The notes: generated from the letters alone by a model not told the origin. DNA of 64,000 nt from Desulfallas sp. Bu1-1 (GCF_015594625.1 NZ_JADNRQ010000007.1:87520-151519); one strand, 5' to 3'; positions 17,738 through 26,608 are shown, numbered from the stretch's first letter. Numbers and translations are program-made.

Positions 17738-18487
17738 ATGAATAGAATCGATGGCAGAAAAAATAACGAAATGCGTCCGGTTAAAATTACCAGAGGGGTA
17801 AATAAATATGCAGAGGGTTCCGTGTTAATTGAAGTGGGAGACACCAGGGTTATCTGCACCGCCACGGTGGAAGATCGCCTGCCCAACTGGCGTAAGCTGG
17901 AAGGCAAGGGGGGTTGGGTCACCGCCGAATACGGCATGCTGCCCAGGAGCACCGGCACCCGCATGATGCGTGATGCCACTCGCGGCAAAGTAAACGGTCG
18001 CAGCCTGGAAATCCAGCGATTGATCGGGCGTGCCCTTCGCTCCGTCACGGACCTGGAGGTGCTGGGCGAGCGGACCATTACCCTGGATTGCGATGTGCTC
18101 CAGGCGGATGGCGGCACCCGCACGGCATCAATTACCGGCGCTTATGTCGCTCTCGCCGATGCATTAAAATTATTGCTTGAAAACGGATTGATCGAGAAAT
18201 TTCCCCTGCGTGATTTCGTGGCCGCAACCAGCGTAGGTCGCGTGAACGGAGAAATTATCCTCGACCTTTGTTACGAGGAGGATTCTGCCGCCGAAGTAGA
18301 TATGAACGTAGTCATGACCGGAAACGGCAAATTCGTGGAAATTCAGGGAACCGGTGAAGAAGCATCCTTCAGCAGGGAAGAGGCGGACCGCTTGCTGAAC
18401 CTGGCCCGTGACGGTATAATGGCGCTGGTGGAATATCAGAAGCAGGTCTTGGGTCCATTGCCGTTTATAACGGGAGGCTGCCAATGA
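17738..18487 (+). CDS. rph: Ribonuclease PH
   Basis: RNase PH is a phosphate-dependent 3'-to-5' exoribonuclease that trims tRNA precursors. The 249 residues match the family length, with '[19 protein letters not shown]', '[12 protein letters not shown]', the basic track '[25 protein letters not shown]', '[19 protein letters not shown]' and '[15 protein letters not shown]'. It overlaps the next gene by four bases (ATGA), a sign of translational coupling. The order rph-rdgB-yfcE matches rph-ysnA-ysnB in Bacillus. A ribosome site AGGAGG precedes ATG. Three tRNA genes lie 1.2 kb downstream. Confidence 0.96.
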   Translation: MNRIDGRKNNEMRPVKITRGVNKYAEGSVLIEVGDTRVICTATVEDRLPNWRKLEGKGGWVTAEYGMLPRSTGTRMMRDATRGKVNGRSLEIQRLIGRALRSVTDLEVLGERTITLDCDVLQADGGTRTASITGAYVALADALKLLLENGLIEKFPLRDFVAATSVGRVNGEIILDLCYEEDSAAEVDMNVVMTGNGKFVEIQGTGEEASFSREEADRLLNLARDGIMALVEYQKQVLGPLPFITGGCQ

Positions 18488-19083
18488 TGAGGCTGGTGCT
18501 GGCCACCCACAACGAGGGTAAGGTTAGGGAACTTCAGGAATTACTGGCATCAACCGGGTTTGAGGTGGTTTCGCTGGCGCGCTACCCCCATGTGCCCGAA
18601 GTGGTGGAAGATGGTGAAACCTTCCGTGATAATGCCATAAAAAAAGCGCGCGAAGTTTCGGCCGCGGTGGGAGAAATTACCCTGGCCGACGATTCCGGCC
18701 TGGAAGTAGACTACCTGAACGGCGCGCCGGGGGTACACTCGGCCCGTTTTGCCGGGGAAGGCCACGATGATGCTGCCAACAACAAAAAGCTCCTGCGGCT
18801 GCTGGAGGGGGTGTCCTGGGAAAAAAGAACGGCCAGGTTTCGCTGCGTAGTAGCGGTAGCAACCCCCGATGGTCGAGTGGCAACGGCCGAAGGAACGTGT
18901 GAGGGAATCATTTCCACTGAACCGCGGGGAGAAAATGGTTTTGGATATGATCCACTCTTTTTTGTTCCGGAATATGGCAAAACTTTTGCAGAATTGAACA
19001 GCGAAGAAAAAAACGCCATTAGTCACCGGGGTCGTGCATTGAACAATGCCAGGAAGATCCTGGACAACCTGATTGCCGGCTAA
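18484..19083 (+). CDS. rdgB: XTP/dITP diphosphatase (RdgB/HAM1)
   Basis: A house-cleaning nucleotide pyrophosphatase that converts dITP, ITP and XTP to monophosphates and keeps deaminated purines out of nucleic acids. The 199 residues hold the family motifs: '[16 protein letters not shown]', '[10 protein letters not shown]', the catalytic acidic '[23 protein letters not shown]', 'EGTCEGII' and '[20 protein letters not shown]', ending 'SHRGRAL'. All expected metal-binding residues are present. The start ATG overlaps the rph stop; a second ATG one codon later is possible. Confidence 0.95.
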   Translation: MMRLVLATHNEGKVRELQELLASTGFEVVSLARYPHVPEVVEDGETFRDNAIKKAREVSAAVGEITLADDSGLEVDYLNGAPGVHSARFAGEGHDDAANNKKLLRLLEGVSWEKRTARFRCVVAVATPDGRVATAEGTCEGIISTEPRGENGFGYDPLFFVPEYGKTFAELNSEEKNAISHRGRALNNARKILDNLIAG

Positions 19084-19136
19084 CCTGTCCCGGTTATATA
19101 ATCAGATTACTACCCCGGTATCGGGGAGGTTCAACC

Positions 19137-19610
19137 ATGCGCATAGTTGTTTTCAGCGATACCCACGGCTCGATCAACCGCGCGTTAACTGCCGTTAATA
19201 AAATAGGTAAATTCGATGCCCTGATCCACGCGGGAGACCACTACAGCGACGCCGGACGTCTCGCATCCCTTTTGAAAATACCCGCTTATGCCGTGGCGGG
19301 CAACTGCGATACGCTGCGTAGCGGGCCCGAAGAATTGATTATCACCCCCAAAGGCTGTAAAATATATATTACCCACGGCCACCTGTTTCGGGCCAAGGAC
19401 ACTTTACAGCCACTGTTTTACCGGGCACGGGAAATAAACGCCAACGTGGTGGTTTTCGGGCACACTCACGTGCCGCTCAGCATTAGGGAGGAAAGTATCC
19501 TGCTGTTTAATCCCGGCAGCACGACGCGACCGGTTGGCGGATTTAAAGCCGGTTTTGGTATCCTCACAATTAGTGATGATAACGTGGAAGCGGAATTAAT
19601 CTCAATTTAG
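19137..19610 (+). CDS. yfcE: YfcE/MJ0936-family metallophosphoesterase
   Basis: A 157-residue calcineurin-like phosphodiesterase. The five metal motifs are complete: 'FSDTHG', 'IHAGDHY', 'VAGNCD', 'ITHGHL' and 'FGHTHVP'. The family hydrolyses model phosphodiesters, but the physiological substrate is unknown. GGGGAGG lies 8 bases before ATG. It is the third gene of the rph-rdgB-yfcE set. Confidence 0.92.
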   Translation: MRIVVFSDTHGSINRALTAVNKIGKFDALIHAGDHYSDAGRLASLLKIPAYAVAGNCDTLRSGPEELIITPKGCKIYITHGHLFRAKDTLQPLFYRAREINANVVVFGHTHVPLSIREESILLFNPGSTTRPVGGFKAGFGILTISDDNVEAELISI

Positions 19611-19657
19611 AAAATCATATTTAATCAATTTACATTCTTTTGACCTAAAATTACATT

Positions 19658-19686
19658 TTGACTACCGGCAAACTTTTTAGTATAAT
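19658..19686 (+). promoter_or_regulatory. Sigma-A promoter of the tRNA cluster
   Basis: TTGACT (19658-19663) and TATAAT (19681-19686) are 17 bases apart and lie about 40 bases before the first tRNA. Confidence 0.85.
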
Positions 19687-19727
19687 GTTTATGTTCGCTT
19701 AAATAGAATAGTCTCCCAATACAACGG

Positions 19728-19801
19728 GCGGGTGTAGCTCAATGGTAGAGCCCTGGCCTTCCAAGCCAGTCGCGTGGGTTCGATTCCCATCACCCGCTCC
19801 A
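19728..19801 (+). tRNA. tRNA-Gly (anticodon TCC)
   Basis: The acceptor strands GCGGGTG and CACCCGC pair; the D arm 'GTAGCTCAATGGTAGAGC', the anticodon loop CTTCCAA and the T arm GTTCGATTC are standard, and the CCA end is encoded. Confidence 0.97.
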
Positions 19802-19808
19802 TATTTAT

Positions 19809-19885
19809 CTCCCGGTAGCTCAGCTGGACAGAGCAACGGACTTCTAATCCGTGGGTCGGGGGTTCGAATCCCTCCCGGGAGGCCA
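19809..19885 (+). tRNA. tRNA-Arg (anticodon TCT)
   Basis: CTCCCGG pairs with CCGGGAG at the acceptor stem; the anticodon loop reads CTTCTAA; the T loop is GTTCGAATC; discriminator G is followed by encoded CCA. Confidence 0.97.
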
Positions 19886-19895
19886 TCAGCAAGCA

Positions 19896-19922
19896 GCCAA
19901 ACTTTTTGGGGTTTGGCCTTTA
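19896..19922 (+). other. Hairpin between tRNA-Arg and tRNA-Leu
   Basis: GCCAAAC and GTTTGGC form a 7-bp stem followed by CTTTAATTT. It may be a weak terminator or a processing signal within the tRNA transcript. Confidence 0.5.
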
Positions 19923-19934
19923 ATTTGGGACAAT

Positions 19935-20019
19935 GCGGGCGTGGCGGAACGGCAGACGCGCTGGACTTAGGATCCAGTGGGGCACACCCGTGGGGGTTCA
20001 AATCCCTTCGCCCGCACCA
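19935..20019 (+). tRNA. tRNA-Leu (anticodon TAG)
   Basis: GCGGGCG pairs with CGCCCGC; the anticodon loop is CTTAGGA; a long variable arm (class II) is present; T loop GTTCAAATC; encoded CCA. The 85-base length fits tRNA-Leu. Confidence 0.97.
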
Positions 20020-20117
20020 AGAAAAAGTTTGACGGCATTTAGACATTTGCCTAAATATACCCTTTTTAAGTGCAATCCGGTGTGTCTAAAACAAGCCCGT
20101 CAAACACAACGGATTAT

Positions 20118-20150
20118 CCCCCTTCGCAAAATCCATGAAGGGGGTTTTTA
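20118..20150 (+). terminator. Intrinsic terminator of the tRNA cluster
   Basis: CCCCCTTC pairs with GAAGGGGG over an 11-base loop and is followed by TTTTTATTTT. Confidence 0.85.
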
Positions 20151-20156
20151 TTTTAT

Positions 20157-20339
20157 GGCAAAGTTGTTCGTTTGGAGAAACATTTACCCGACGCATGGCA
20201 AGACGCCATGCAAGACTTTCTTTACTGGAAGCAAGCACAAGGTGAAACCGCTTCCACATAAGATTTTTGGAACAGCTATTTGCCGGGTAAGGGTTATCAT
20301 ATCATCCGGCTTTTTCAACGCCGTTTTAAGACGGGTTAA
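20157..20339 (+). pseudogene. Decayed tyrosine-recombinase-like N-terminal fragment
   Basis: In one frame this stretch reads 'LEKHLPDAWQDAMQDFLYWK', then 'QAQGETAST', a TAA stop at 20259, then 'DFWNSYLPGKG' and 'YHIIRLFQRRF' before another stop. The helix 'AMQDFLYWKQAQGETAST' is like the start of the core-binding (SAM-like) domain of phage integrases. No ribosome site and no catalytic domain follow. It lies 140 bases after a tRNA-Leu gene, a common integration target, which supports the idea of an old integrase scar. The similarity is judged by eye and is modest. Confidence 0.4.
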
Positions 20340-20343
20340 ATTC

Positions 20344-20857
20344 TTCCGCTGATTTTATCTATCACGGGATTAACCCCCCTTAAAAAGCCTTTAAATGGCT
20401 CTAAGGCAATACCTAAAACTACGGCCAAAAGCAGGGAAAATAAACCACTGTTTCCAGTAAACCCCCTTCGTCAAAACCATTATTATGACTTTTTAATTTC
20501 CATGTAATTTTTTTCTTTTCTTTTATTACTTAATAATATATAATAATTACGCTACCAATAAATATACTTATTTAAATTTTAGCGAAACTAGTATTAAGTG
20601 TGAGCGAACAGTGGAATTTAAAATTTCTGTTTTCAAAGTATTTAATCTTTTTATATGACAACATTTTTATTTTGGTATCATCTTTACAAATAGCGTAAAG
20701 TGTTTTATGTTTTAACCATTAGTATTTTAAGATATATAATAAAGTTTAAGCTTTATTATTTTCAGAAATATAGCTCAAATTGAGCTTTATATACCTTAAA
20801 AGTTAATATTTGTTTTTGAAATATAGTTTACTTATAAATCAAGGGGGAGGCTGGAGT
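20344..20857 (+). other. AT-rich intergenic region before hdrC
   Basis: About 510 bases without a credible gene. The second half is very AT-rich. A perfect palindrome AGCTCAA-A-TTGAGCT at 20772-20786, about 70 bases before hdrC, could be an operator. I could not identify a convincing sigma-A promoter with certainty. Confidence 0.4.
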
Positions 20858-21496
20858 ATGGGGTTTATTAATGCCGAAAAAAGGAACTTCTTTAATGAGG
20901 TCAGAGAAAGAAGCGGGCAACCGATAGAATTGTGTTACCAATGCCAGAAATGTGCTTCCGGTTGTATAGCTACCCAGTATGCTGATTATTATCCGAATGA
21001 AATTATCCGCATGCTGCAATTTGGTCAGATAGACCGGGTTTTAAATTGTTCAAGCATCTGGATATGCTCCAGCTGTGAAACCTGCGGAGCAAGGTGCCCC
21101 AATGGGATCAATGTCGCCGAAGTAATGGATGCCTTAAAGGAAATGGCCATTGCCAGGGGTATAATCAAGGAAAAGAAAATCAATTTATTCCACAACGTTT
21201 TTTTGAATTCCGTCCGTTCGCACGGGCGTGTGCACGAAGGCTCAATGATGGCCATTTACAAATTAAAGAGCGGCGATTTAATGTCCGACCTGGACATAGG
21301 CTGGCAAATGTTTAAAAAAGGCAAAATGCCTTTATTACCACACCGCATCAAGGCCAGGGGCAAACTGAAAAATATATTTAATAAGACAAGTTCGAACTCA
21401 TATCATTCCACCGTGAAACCGGGGGTTGATCCGGGCGGCAAAGCCGGCGATAAAGGATTAATTGCCTACAGGCCCCAGGATGAGTGTAAAAGTTAA
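20858..21496 (+). CDS. hdrC: CoB-CoM heterodisulfide reductase-like subunit C (HdrC)
   Basis: HdrC is the small iron-sulfur subunit linking HdrA to HdrB. The 212-residue product holds two [4Fe-4S] motifs: 'CYQCQKCASGCIA' near residue 27 and 'CSSCETCGARCPNGI' near residue 71, the usual ferredoxin pair with Pro only in the second. No membrane helix is seen, so this is the soluble form. The C-terminal 60 residues are basic and low in conservation. ATG 20858 lies 7 bases after GGGGGAGG; the longer frame from 20810 is not needed. The following hdrB starts 336 bases later, an unusually wide gap for this operon. Confidence 0.9.
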   Translation: MGFINAEKRNFFNEVRERSGQPIELCYQCQKCASGCIATQYADYYPNEIIRMLQFGQIDRVLNCSSIWICSSCETCGARCPNGINVAEVMDALKEMAIARGIIKEKKINLFHNVFLNSVRSHGRVHEGSMMAIYKLKSGDLMSDLDIGWQMFKKGKMPLLPHRIKARGKLKNIFNKTSSNSYHSTVKPGVDPGGKAGDKGLIAYRPQDECKS

Positions 21497-21545
21497 GTAA
21501 AAAATTGATCAGTAATTCAAATCAAATATGGAGTAATATAATAAT

Positions 21546-21792
21546 GATTTAACTGCAAAAACACCACAGCGGCAGGCGATCCGGCGGATTTCTGGAGTGA
21601 GTGGAACACTGGATGCGGTCCTTAGCCCGTCATATCCCAAGAGTCATGACCCCTTAGGGCGTGAAGAAGTAGTTAGGCAGTGAGTTGCAAGCGTTAACTA
21701 CAAGCTTCATCGTCCTTAAGAGTAAAATTGTGAAACGAACGAATGAAACCGCCGGAGCGCCAGATACAAGTAACGGTTTTTGCAGCGAAATC
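21546..21792 (+). mobile_element. 247-bp element with terminal inverted repeats between hdrC and hdrB
   Basis: The left end GATTTAACTGCAAAAAC matches the reverse complement of the right end (GATTTCGCTGCAAAAAC) at 15 of 17 positions, so the two ends could pair as one long stem. AATAAT flanks both sides, which may be a target-site duplication, though the area is AT-rich. It contains no open reading frame. Internally, AAACCG and CGGTTT enclose a loop with CAGATACAAGTAA and are followed by TTTT. A partial copy of its right 100 bases lies at 40884-41002. It is either a non-autonomous insertion (MITE-like) or a structured RNA gene. Confidence 0.55.
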
Positions 21793-21832
21793 AATAATTA
21801 TTTAGCTGAGTGGAGGAAAGGGGTAGCATAAA

Positions 21833-22687
21833 TTGAAACTTTCCTATTTTCCGGGATGTTCTCTGGGATCAACCGCTAAAGAATACGATTTATCGGCGCG
21901 CGCCGTTTGCCGGGCCCTGGGGCTTGAGCTTGTCGAACTGAAGGATTGGGTTTGCTGCGGGGCCACCTCCGCCCATAGTACAAATCACCTGCTGTCCATT
22001 GCTCTGCCTTCGCGTAACCTTGCGCTGGCGCAAGAAGCGGGAATGGATTTGGCGATTCCGTGTTCGGCATGTTACAGCCGGGTAAAAAAAGCCGATTATA
22101 CAATGCGCAATAATGAAGCAATGCGCAAGGAAATAGAGGATATAGTCGAATTCAATTATAACGGTAAAGTAAATGTGTATTCACTGATTGAGGCACTGGT
22201 TAACAATATAGGGGTTGATGCCATCGGCAAGAGCGTTAAGAAACCTCTCACGGGGCTTAAAGTTGTTTGTTTCTACGGGTGTCTGCTGGTCAGGCCGCCG
22301 GAAGTTACCCGGTTTGACAACAGCGAAAATCCCGTCAGCCTGGATAAAGTGGTTAAAGCCCTTGGCGCCGAGGCCATACCCTGGTCGTACAAAACCGATT
22401 GCTGCGGCGCCAACCTCGGTTTGACATCCAGTGAAGTGGTACAAGGAATGGTGGGCCGGTTACTGGAAGCCGCGCAGGAAGCGGGAGCCATGGCTATTGT
22501 CACCGCCTGCCCGCTCTGTCAATCTAATCTTGAAATGCGCCGCAAGCAACGCGGCACCGATCTTCCCGCCTTTTATTTTACGGAGCTTATCGGCATGGCC
22601 CTGGATTTGCCCGAATGGAAAAAGTGGTTAAACCTGCATTTAATTGATCCCTGGCCGCTGTTGCGTTCATTATCCCTGGCGGGCTAA
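21833..22687 (+). CDS. hdrB: Heterodisulfide reductase-like subunit B (HdrB)
   Basis: HdrB carries the catalytic non-cubane iron-sulfur site in methanogens; bacterial forms act on unidentified disulfides. The 284 residues have two CCG domains: the first with 'YFPGCSLG', 'VCCGATSAH' and 'PCSACYSRV', the second with 'FYGCLLVRP', 'DCCGANLG' and 'ACPLCQSNL'. Both cysteine sets appear complete. TTG 21833 is preceded by GGAGG about 14 bases upstream. It lies 22 bases before hdrA. The upstream 247-bp element may separate its expression from that of hdrC. Confidence 0.92.
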   Translation: MKLSYFPGCSLGSTAKEYDLSARAVCRALGLELVELKDWVCCGATSAHSTNHLLSIALPSRNLALAQEAGMDLAIPCSACYSRVKKADYTMRNNEAMRKEIEDIVEFNYNGKVNVYSLIEALVNNIGVDAIGKSVKKPLTGLKVVCFYGCLLVRPPEVTRFDNSENPVSLDKVVKALGAEAIPWSYKTDCCGANLGLTSSEVVQGMVGRLLEAAQEAGAMAIVTACPLCQSNLEMRRKQRGTDLPAFYFTELIGMALDLPEWKKWLNLHLIDPWPLLRSLSLAG

Positions 22688-22709
22688 TTCTGGCAAATGG
22701 AGGTCTGGA

Positions 22710-25700
22710 TTGACATTGAAAAATACTAATTCCAAGCAAAACGGCAAAAAAATTGTGGGTTCCGTAATGATTATTGGAGCCGGAATCAGTGGAATGCAAT
22801 CCGCCTTGGATCTGGCCGAAGTGGGCTATAAGGTTTACATTGTTGAAAAATCTCCGGCCATTGGTGGACGCATGCCCATGCTGGACAAAACATTCCCCAC
22901 CAACGACTGTTCCATGTGTATTCTTTCCCCCAAACTGGTGGAATGCGGGCGCCACCGCAACATCGACATCCTGACCTGCTCGGATGTGGTCGGCCTGGCC
23001 GGGGAACCGGGTAATTTCACTGTAACCGTAAAAAAACGGCCCCGTTACGTGGACCCGGAAAAATGCTTGGGCTGCGGCTCTTGTGCCGAAGAATGCCCGG
23101 TCAACGTACCCAATGAATTCAACCAGATGTTGAGTAAGCGCAAGGCCATTTACAAGTTATATCCCCAGGCTTATCCCAACGCCTATATCATCGACGGAAA
23201 CAAGTGCTTAAAACTGAAAAACCCCAAAGCATGCGGTAAATGTATCAAAGTCTGCCCGGTGGACGCCATTAACCACAGCATGGGTGAAGAAACCGTCCGG
23301 TTGAACGTTGGAGCCATTATTCTTTGCCCGGGTTATGAATTATTTGACGCCGAATTGCGCGGGGAATACGGTTATGGCGTATACGACAACGTCATCACCA
23401 GCCTGCAGTTTGAACGCATGCTGAGCGCCTCGGGTCCTTACGAGGGGCACATTCAAAAGGCGGACGGCACCGAGCCCAAGAAAATCGCCTTTATCCAGTG
23501 CGTGGGCTCGCGTGATGTTTCCCTGTGCCGCGGGTACTGCTCCTCGGTTTGCTGTATGTATGCGACCAAGGAAGCCGTCATCGCCAAAGAACACGTCCCC
23601 GGCCTGGAAACAACTATTTTCAACATGGATATCAGGGCATTCGGCAAAGATTATGAGAAATATTACAACCGCGCCAAAAATGAGTATGGTGTGAGATATG
23701 TCAAGTGCATGATCTCCTCAGTCAAGGAATTGCAGCAAACAAAGGAACTGCGCCTTAGATACCGCACCGAAGACGGAACCATGGTGGAAGAAGATTTCGA
23801 CATGGTGGTGCTTTCGGTAGGGTTGAAACCGACGGCCGAATCGCTGGAACTGGCCGAAATACTGGGTATTGAACTAAACCAGTATAATTTCTGCCAGCTC
23901 AAAGAGCTGACGGGCGTTCAAACTTCCCGGGAAGGTATCTATGTCGCCGGCGTTTTCAGCGGCCCCAAGGACATCCCGGAAACCGTCATGCAGGCCAGTG
24001 CTGCGGCGGGAGACAGTGCAGCTTTTCTGGCGCCGGCGCGCAACACCGAAGTTGTAGAAAGGGTATTCCCCGAGGAGAAAGACGTCAGCGGGGAGGAACC
24101 CCGGATCGGCGTGTTTGTCTGCCACTGCGGCATTAACATAGCAAGCGTGGTTTATATCCCCTCGGTCATCCAGCACGTTGAAAAGCTTCCTTACGTCGTT
24201 TACGCCACAAACAACTTATACGCGTGCTCCCAGGACAGCCAGGCCGCCATGAAGGAATTAATTAAAGAACATAAACTTAACCGGATTGTTGTGGCATCGT
24301 GCAGCCCGAGGACCCACAAGCCGCTTTTTCAGGAAACCCTGCGTGAAGCGGGTTTGAATCCCAGCTTGTTCGAGATGGCCAATATCAGGGACCAGTGTTC
24401 CTGGGTACACATGCATGAGCCCGAAAAGGCCACCGAAAAAGCCAAGGACCTGATCAGCGCGGCGGTGGCAAAGGCTGCAACGCTCAAGCCTGTGAAAAAA
24501 GTCACGGTGGAAGTAACCCGGGAAGCGCTGGTAATTGGCGGAGGCGTAGCTGGTATGACCGCCGCCGTAAGCCTGGCCGGGCAGGGCCACAAGGTGCATT
24601 TACTGGAGAAAAGCGACCGGCTGGGCGGCATGGCTTTGCGCATTAATGAAGGTTTCAACGGTGAAAAAGTGCAGGGCTATATTCAGAAACTGATCAACGA
24701 CGTTAAAAACAACCCGTTGATTAACGTGTATACCGGCAGCGACATCGTTGAGGTATCCGGTTACCTGGGCAATTTTAAAACCAAGCTTGATTCCGGACAG
24801 GAGATCAAGCATGGCGTCACCATTATCGCCACAGGAGCGGAAGAAGCAAAACCGGTTGAATACCTTTACGGTGAAGACGCAAGGGTAATGACACAACTGG
24901 AATTGGACGAAGCCATTGCCCGCAATGATGAGAAAGTAAAAAAAGCCCGGAACATCGTAATGATCCAGTGCGTCGGTTCCCGGGAGGAAAGCCGCCCTTA
25001 TTGCAGCCGCATTTGCTGCACCAAGACGATGAAGCTGGCTTTGAAGCTGAAAAAAATAAATCCCGACGCTTCAATCATTGTGCTGTACCGGGATATCAGA
25101 ACCTATAGTTTCAATGAGGACTACTACCGGGAAGCAAGAGCCAACGGCGTAATTTTCGTTCGCTACGAGGTGGACAACAAGCCGTCGGTGAAGCTTGTAT
25201 CCAACAACGGAACAAGTGCTTTACAGGTCACCGCAACCGATCACATCCTGCGTGACTCATTTACAATTGACGCGGACCTGGTTGTGCTGGCCGCACCCAT
25301 TGTTCCACCCGAGTCCAACCAGCGCCTGTCCCAGCTTTTCAAGGTCCCCTTGAACCCGGACAAGTTCTTCCAGGAAGCGCATATGAAGCTACGCCCGGTT
25401 GATTTTTCATCCGATGGAGTGTTCATGTGCGGGCTGGCCCACGGTCCCAAAACAATTGAAGAGAGCATTGCCCAGGGCAAAGCGGCCGCGGGGCGGGCCA
25501 CCAGCATCCTCAGCCACGAGACTCTGGAATCCAAGGGCGTAGTGGCCGTTGTTGATCCCGACAAGTGCGCGGCATGCCTGACCTGTGTGCGGCTGTGCCC
25601 CTTCAAGGCGCCGCGGATCAACGAAAAACACGTGGCGGAAATCGAAGCCGTGATTTGCCAGGGCTGCGGGACCTGTGCCGGGGAATGCCCCAACAAGGCC

Positions 25701-25784
25701 ATTACCCTGCAAAGTTACAGCGACAAGCAGCTGATTGCTTCCGTGGACGGAATTTTCGCCAATGCCGCACCAGCGTCCAATTAA
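22710..25784 (+). CDS. hdrA: Heterodisulfide reductase-like subunit A (HdrA), long form with two flavin domains
   Basis: HdrA is the FAD and iron-sulfur subunit that can bifurcate electrons. This product is 1024 residues, longer than the ~650-residue methanogen protein. It has a first Rossmann/FAD motif 'GAGISGM' (residue 23), the conserved 'DKTFPTNDCSMCILSPK', ferredoxin clusters near 119 ('CLGCGSCAEECP') and 170-185 ('CGKCIKVCP'), then a second FAD motif 'GGGVAGM' (about 608), and two C-terminal [4Fe-4S] motifs near 952 and 982 ('CAACLTCVRLCP', 'CQGCGTCAGECP'). TTG 22710 follows GGAGG by 6 bases, avoiding overlap with hdrB. No MvhD or FlxABCD partner is adjacent, so the electron donor is unknown. 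Confidence 0.93.
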   Translation: MTLKNTNSKQNGKKIVGSVMIIGAGISGMQSALDLAEVGYKVYIVEKSPAIGGRMPMLDKTFPTNDCSMCILSPKLVECGRHRNIDILTCSDVVGLAGEPGNFTVTVKKRPRYVDPEKCLGCGSCAEECPVNVPNEFNQMLSKRKAIYKLYPQAYPNAYIIDGNKCLKLKNPKACGKCIKVCPVDAINHSMGEETVRLNVGAIILCPGYELFDAELRGEYGYGVYDNVITSLQFERMLSASGPYEGHIQKADGTEPKKIAFIQCVGSRDVSLCRGYCSSVCCMYATKEAVIAKEHVPGLETTIFNMDIRAFGKDYEKYYNRAKNEYGVRYVKCMISSVKELQQTKELRLRYRTEDGTMVEEDFDMVVLSVGLKPTAESLELAEILGIELNQYNFCQLKELTGVQTSREGIYVAGVFSGPKDIPETVMQASAAAGDSAAFLAPARNTEVVERVFPEEKDVSGEEPRIGVFVCHCGINIASVVYIPSVIQHVEKLPYVVYATNNLYACSQDSQAAMKELIKEHKLNRIVVASCSPRTHKPLFQETLREAGLNPSLFEMANIRDQCSWVHMHEPEKATEKAKDLISAAVAKAATLKPVKKVTVEVTREALVIGGGVAGMTAAVSLAGQGHKVHLLEKSDRLGGMALRINEGFNGEKVQGYIQKLINDVKNNPLINVYTGSDIVEVSGYLGNFKTKLDSGQEIKHGVTIIATGAEEAKPVEYLYGEDARVMTQLELDEAIARNDEKVKKARNIVMIQCVGSREESRPYCSRICCTKTMKLALKLKKINPDASIIVLYRDIRTYSFNEDYYREARANGVIFVRYEVDNKPSVKLVSNNGTSALQVTATDHILRDSFTIDADLVVLAAPIVPPESNQRLSQLFKVPLNPDKFFQEAHMKLRPVDFSSDGVFMCGLAHGPKTIEESIAQGKAAAGRATSILSHETLESKGVVAVVDPDKCAACLTCVRLCPFKAPRINEKHVAEIEAVICQGCGTCAGECPNKAITLQSYSDKQLIASVDGIFANAAPASN

Positions 25785-25805
25785 TTGCCTGCTCCATAAA
25801 AATAG

Positions 25806-25834
25806 CCCCTTGCCTATAACGCAAGGGGTTTTTT
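25806..25834. terminator. Bidirectional intrinsic terminator (hdrA / macro-domain gene)
   Basis: CCCCTTGC and GCAAGGGG pair around CTATAAC; six T follow on the plus strand, and on the minus strand CTATTTTTA follows. Confidence 0.85.
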
Positions 25835-25851
25835 ATTCTGGATTCCATTGA

Positions 25852-26397
25852 TTACTGGGCTAACTTTTCCCAGGCAGCCTGGTAAACTTGCAAATCCCTG
25901 TCGCTGAACAGTACAAACCTGATTTCCGAGGGGATGTCATGGCTTGCAGCAAATTCCCGCACCGCTCCCACCGCTATGCCGGCGGCCTGGTCAATTGGAA
26001 ACCGGTAGGCGCCGGTGCTGATCGAGGGGAAAGCGATACTCTTGATGCCCTTCTCAGCGGCAAGTTTCAAACTGTTCAGGTAGGCGTTGCGCAGCAGTTC
26101 CGGTTCCCCCCGGTCGCCGCCGCGCCAGACCGGGCCCACGGTATGGATAACGTACCTGGCCGGCAGGTTGCCCCCGGTGGTAATAACGGCTTCCCCGGTG
26201 GGACAGCCGCCCTGCCTGGCCCTGATTTGCTTGCATTCCTCCAGTATTTGCGGGCCACCCGCCCGGTGAATGGCCCCGTCCACACCCCCGCCGCCGAGCA
26301 GGCTGGAATTGGCGGCGTTGACGATGGCTTCGGTATCCTGCCGGGTGATATCCCCGCGCAAAAACATGATTTTAGTCCCATTTACGATATAGTCCAA
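25852..26397 (-). CDS. Macro-domain protein, probable O-acetyl-ADP-ribose deacetylase
   Basis: A 181-residue single macro domain, the size of E. coli YmdB. It removes acetyl or ADP-ribose groups from O-acetyl-ADP-ribose or proteins. Signature elements are 'GDITRQDTEAIVNAANSSLL', 'GGGGVDGAIHRAGG', 'CPTGEAVITTGG', 'VIHTVGPVW' and 'SISTGAYRFP'. TTG 26397 follows GGGGGT by 7 bases; GTG three codons earlier is possible. The sirtuin at 36.6 kb makes O-acetyl-ADP-ribose, so the two may be functionally linked, though they are not neighbours. It is convergent with hdrA. Confidence 0.92.
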   Translation of the reverse strand: MDYIVNGTKIMFLRGDITRQDTEAIVNAANSSLLGGGGVDGAIHRAGGPQILEECKQIRARQGGCPTGEAVITTGGNLPARYVIHTVGPVWRGGDRGEPELLRNAYLNSLKLAAEKGIKSIAFPSISTGAYRFPIDQAAGIAVGAVREFAASHDIPSEIRFVLFSDRDLQVYQAAWEKLAQ

Positions 26398-26434
26398 TTT
26401 ATTCACCCCCGGTAATACTTGTAATAATGAACCA

Positions 26435-26608
26435 TCAGCGACGGTCCGGAAATATTCTTTTCAACGCTACGCTGCAGATTATCGCCATGATTACCCCCGC
26501 CGCCATGCTCAAGTTTTCCGACAAGTTTGTGCGGGTGGCCAGCAAGTAGTAGGTCATTACCGATGCGAATACTGTAATCATCATGGGTATCAAGGTTCTG
26601 CTTCTCAT
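26435..26608 (-). CDS. Small membrane protein (57 aa)
   Basis: A 57-codon frame whose ATG follows AGAGGTG. The product begins 'MRSRTLIPMMITVFASVMTY', contains two hydrophobic stretches (about 5-23 and 32-50, 'LSMAAGVIMAIICSVAL') and ends with the basic 'KRIFPDRR'. It lies between the threonine synthase and macro-domain genes on the same strand. The pattern of two helices with a polar turn suggests a real small membrane protein. No family is recognised. Confidence 0.6.
   Translation of the reverse strand: MRSRTLIPMMITVFASVMTYYLLATRTNLSENLSMAAGVIMAIICSVALKRIFPDRR

Noticed and set aside
19933..20352. 139-codon frame spanning the tRNA-Leu gene
   Set aside because: It begins within the tRNA, crosses a terminator and has no meaningful similarity.
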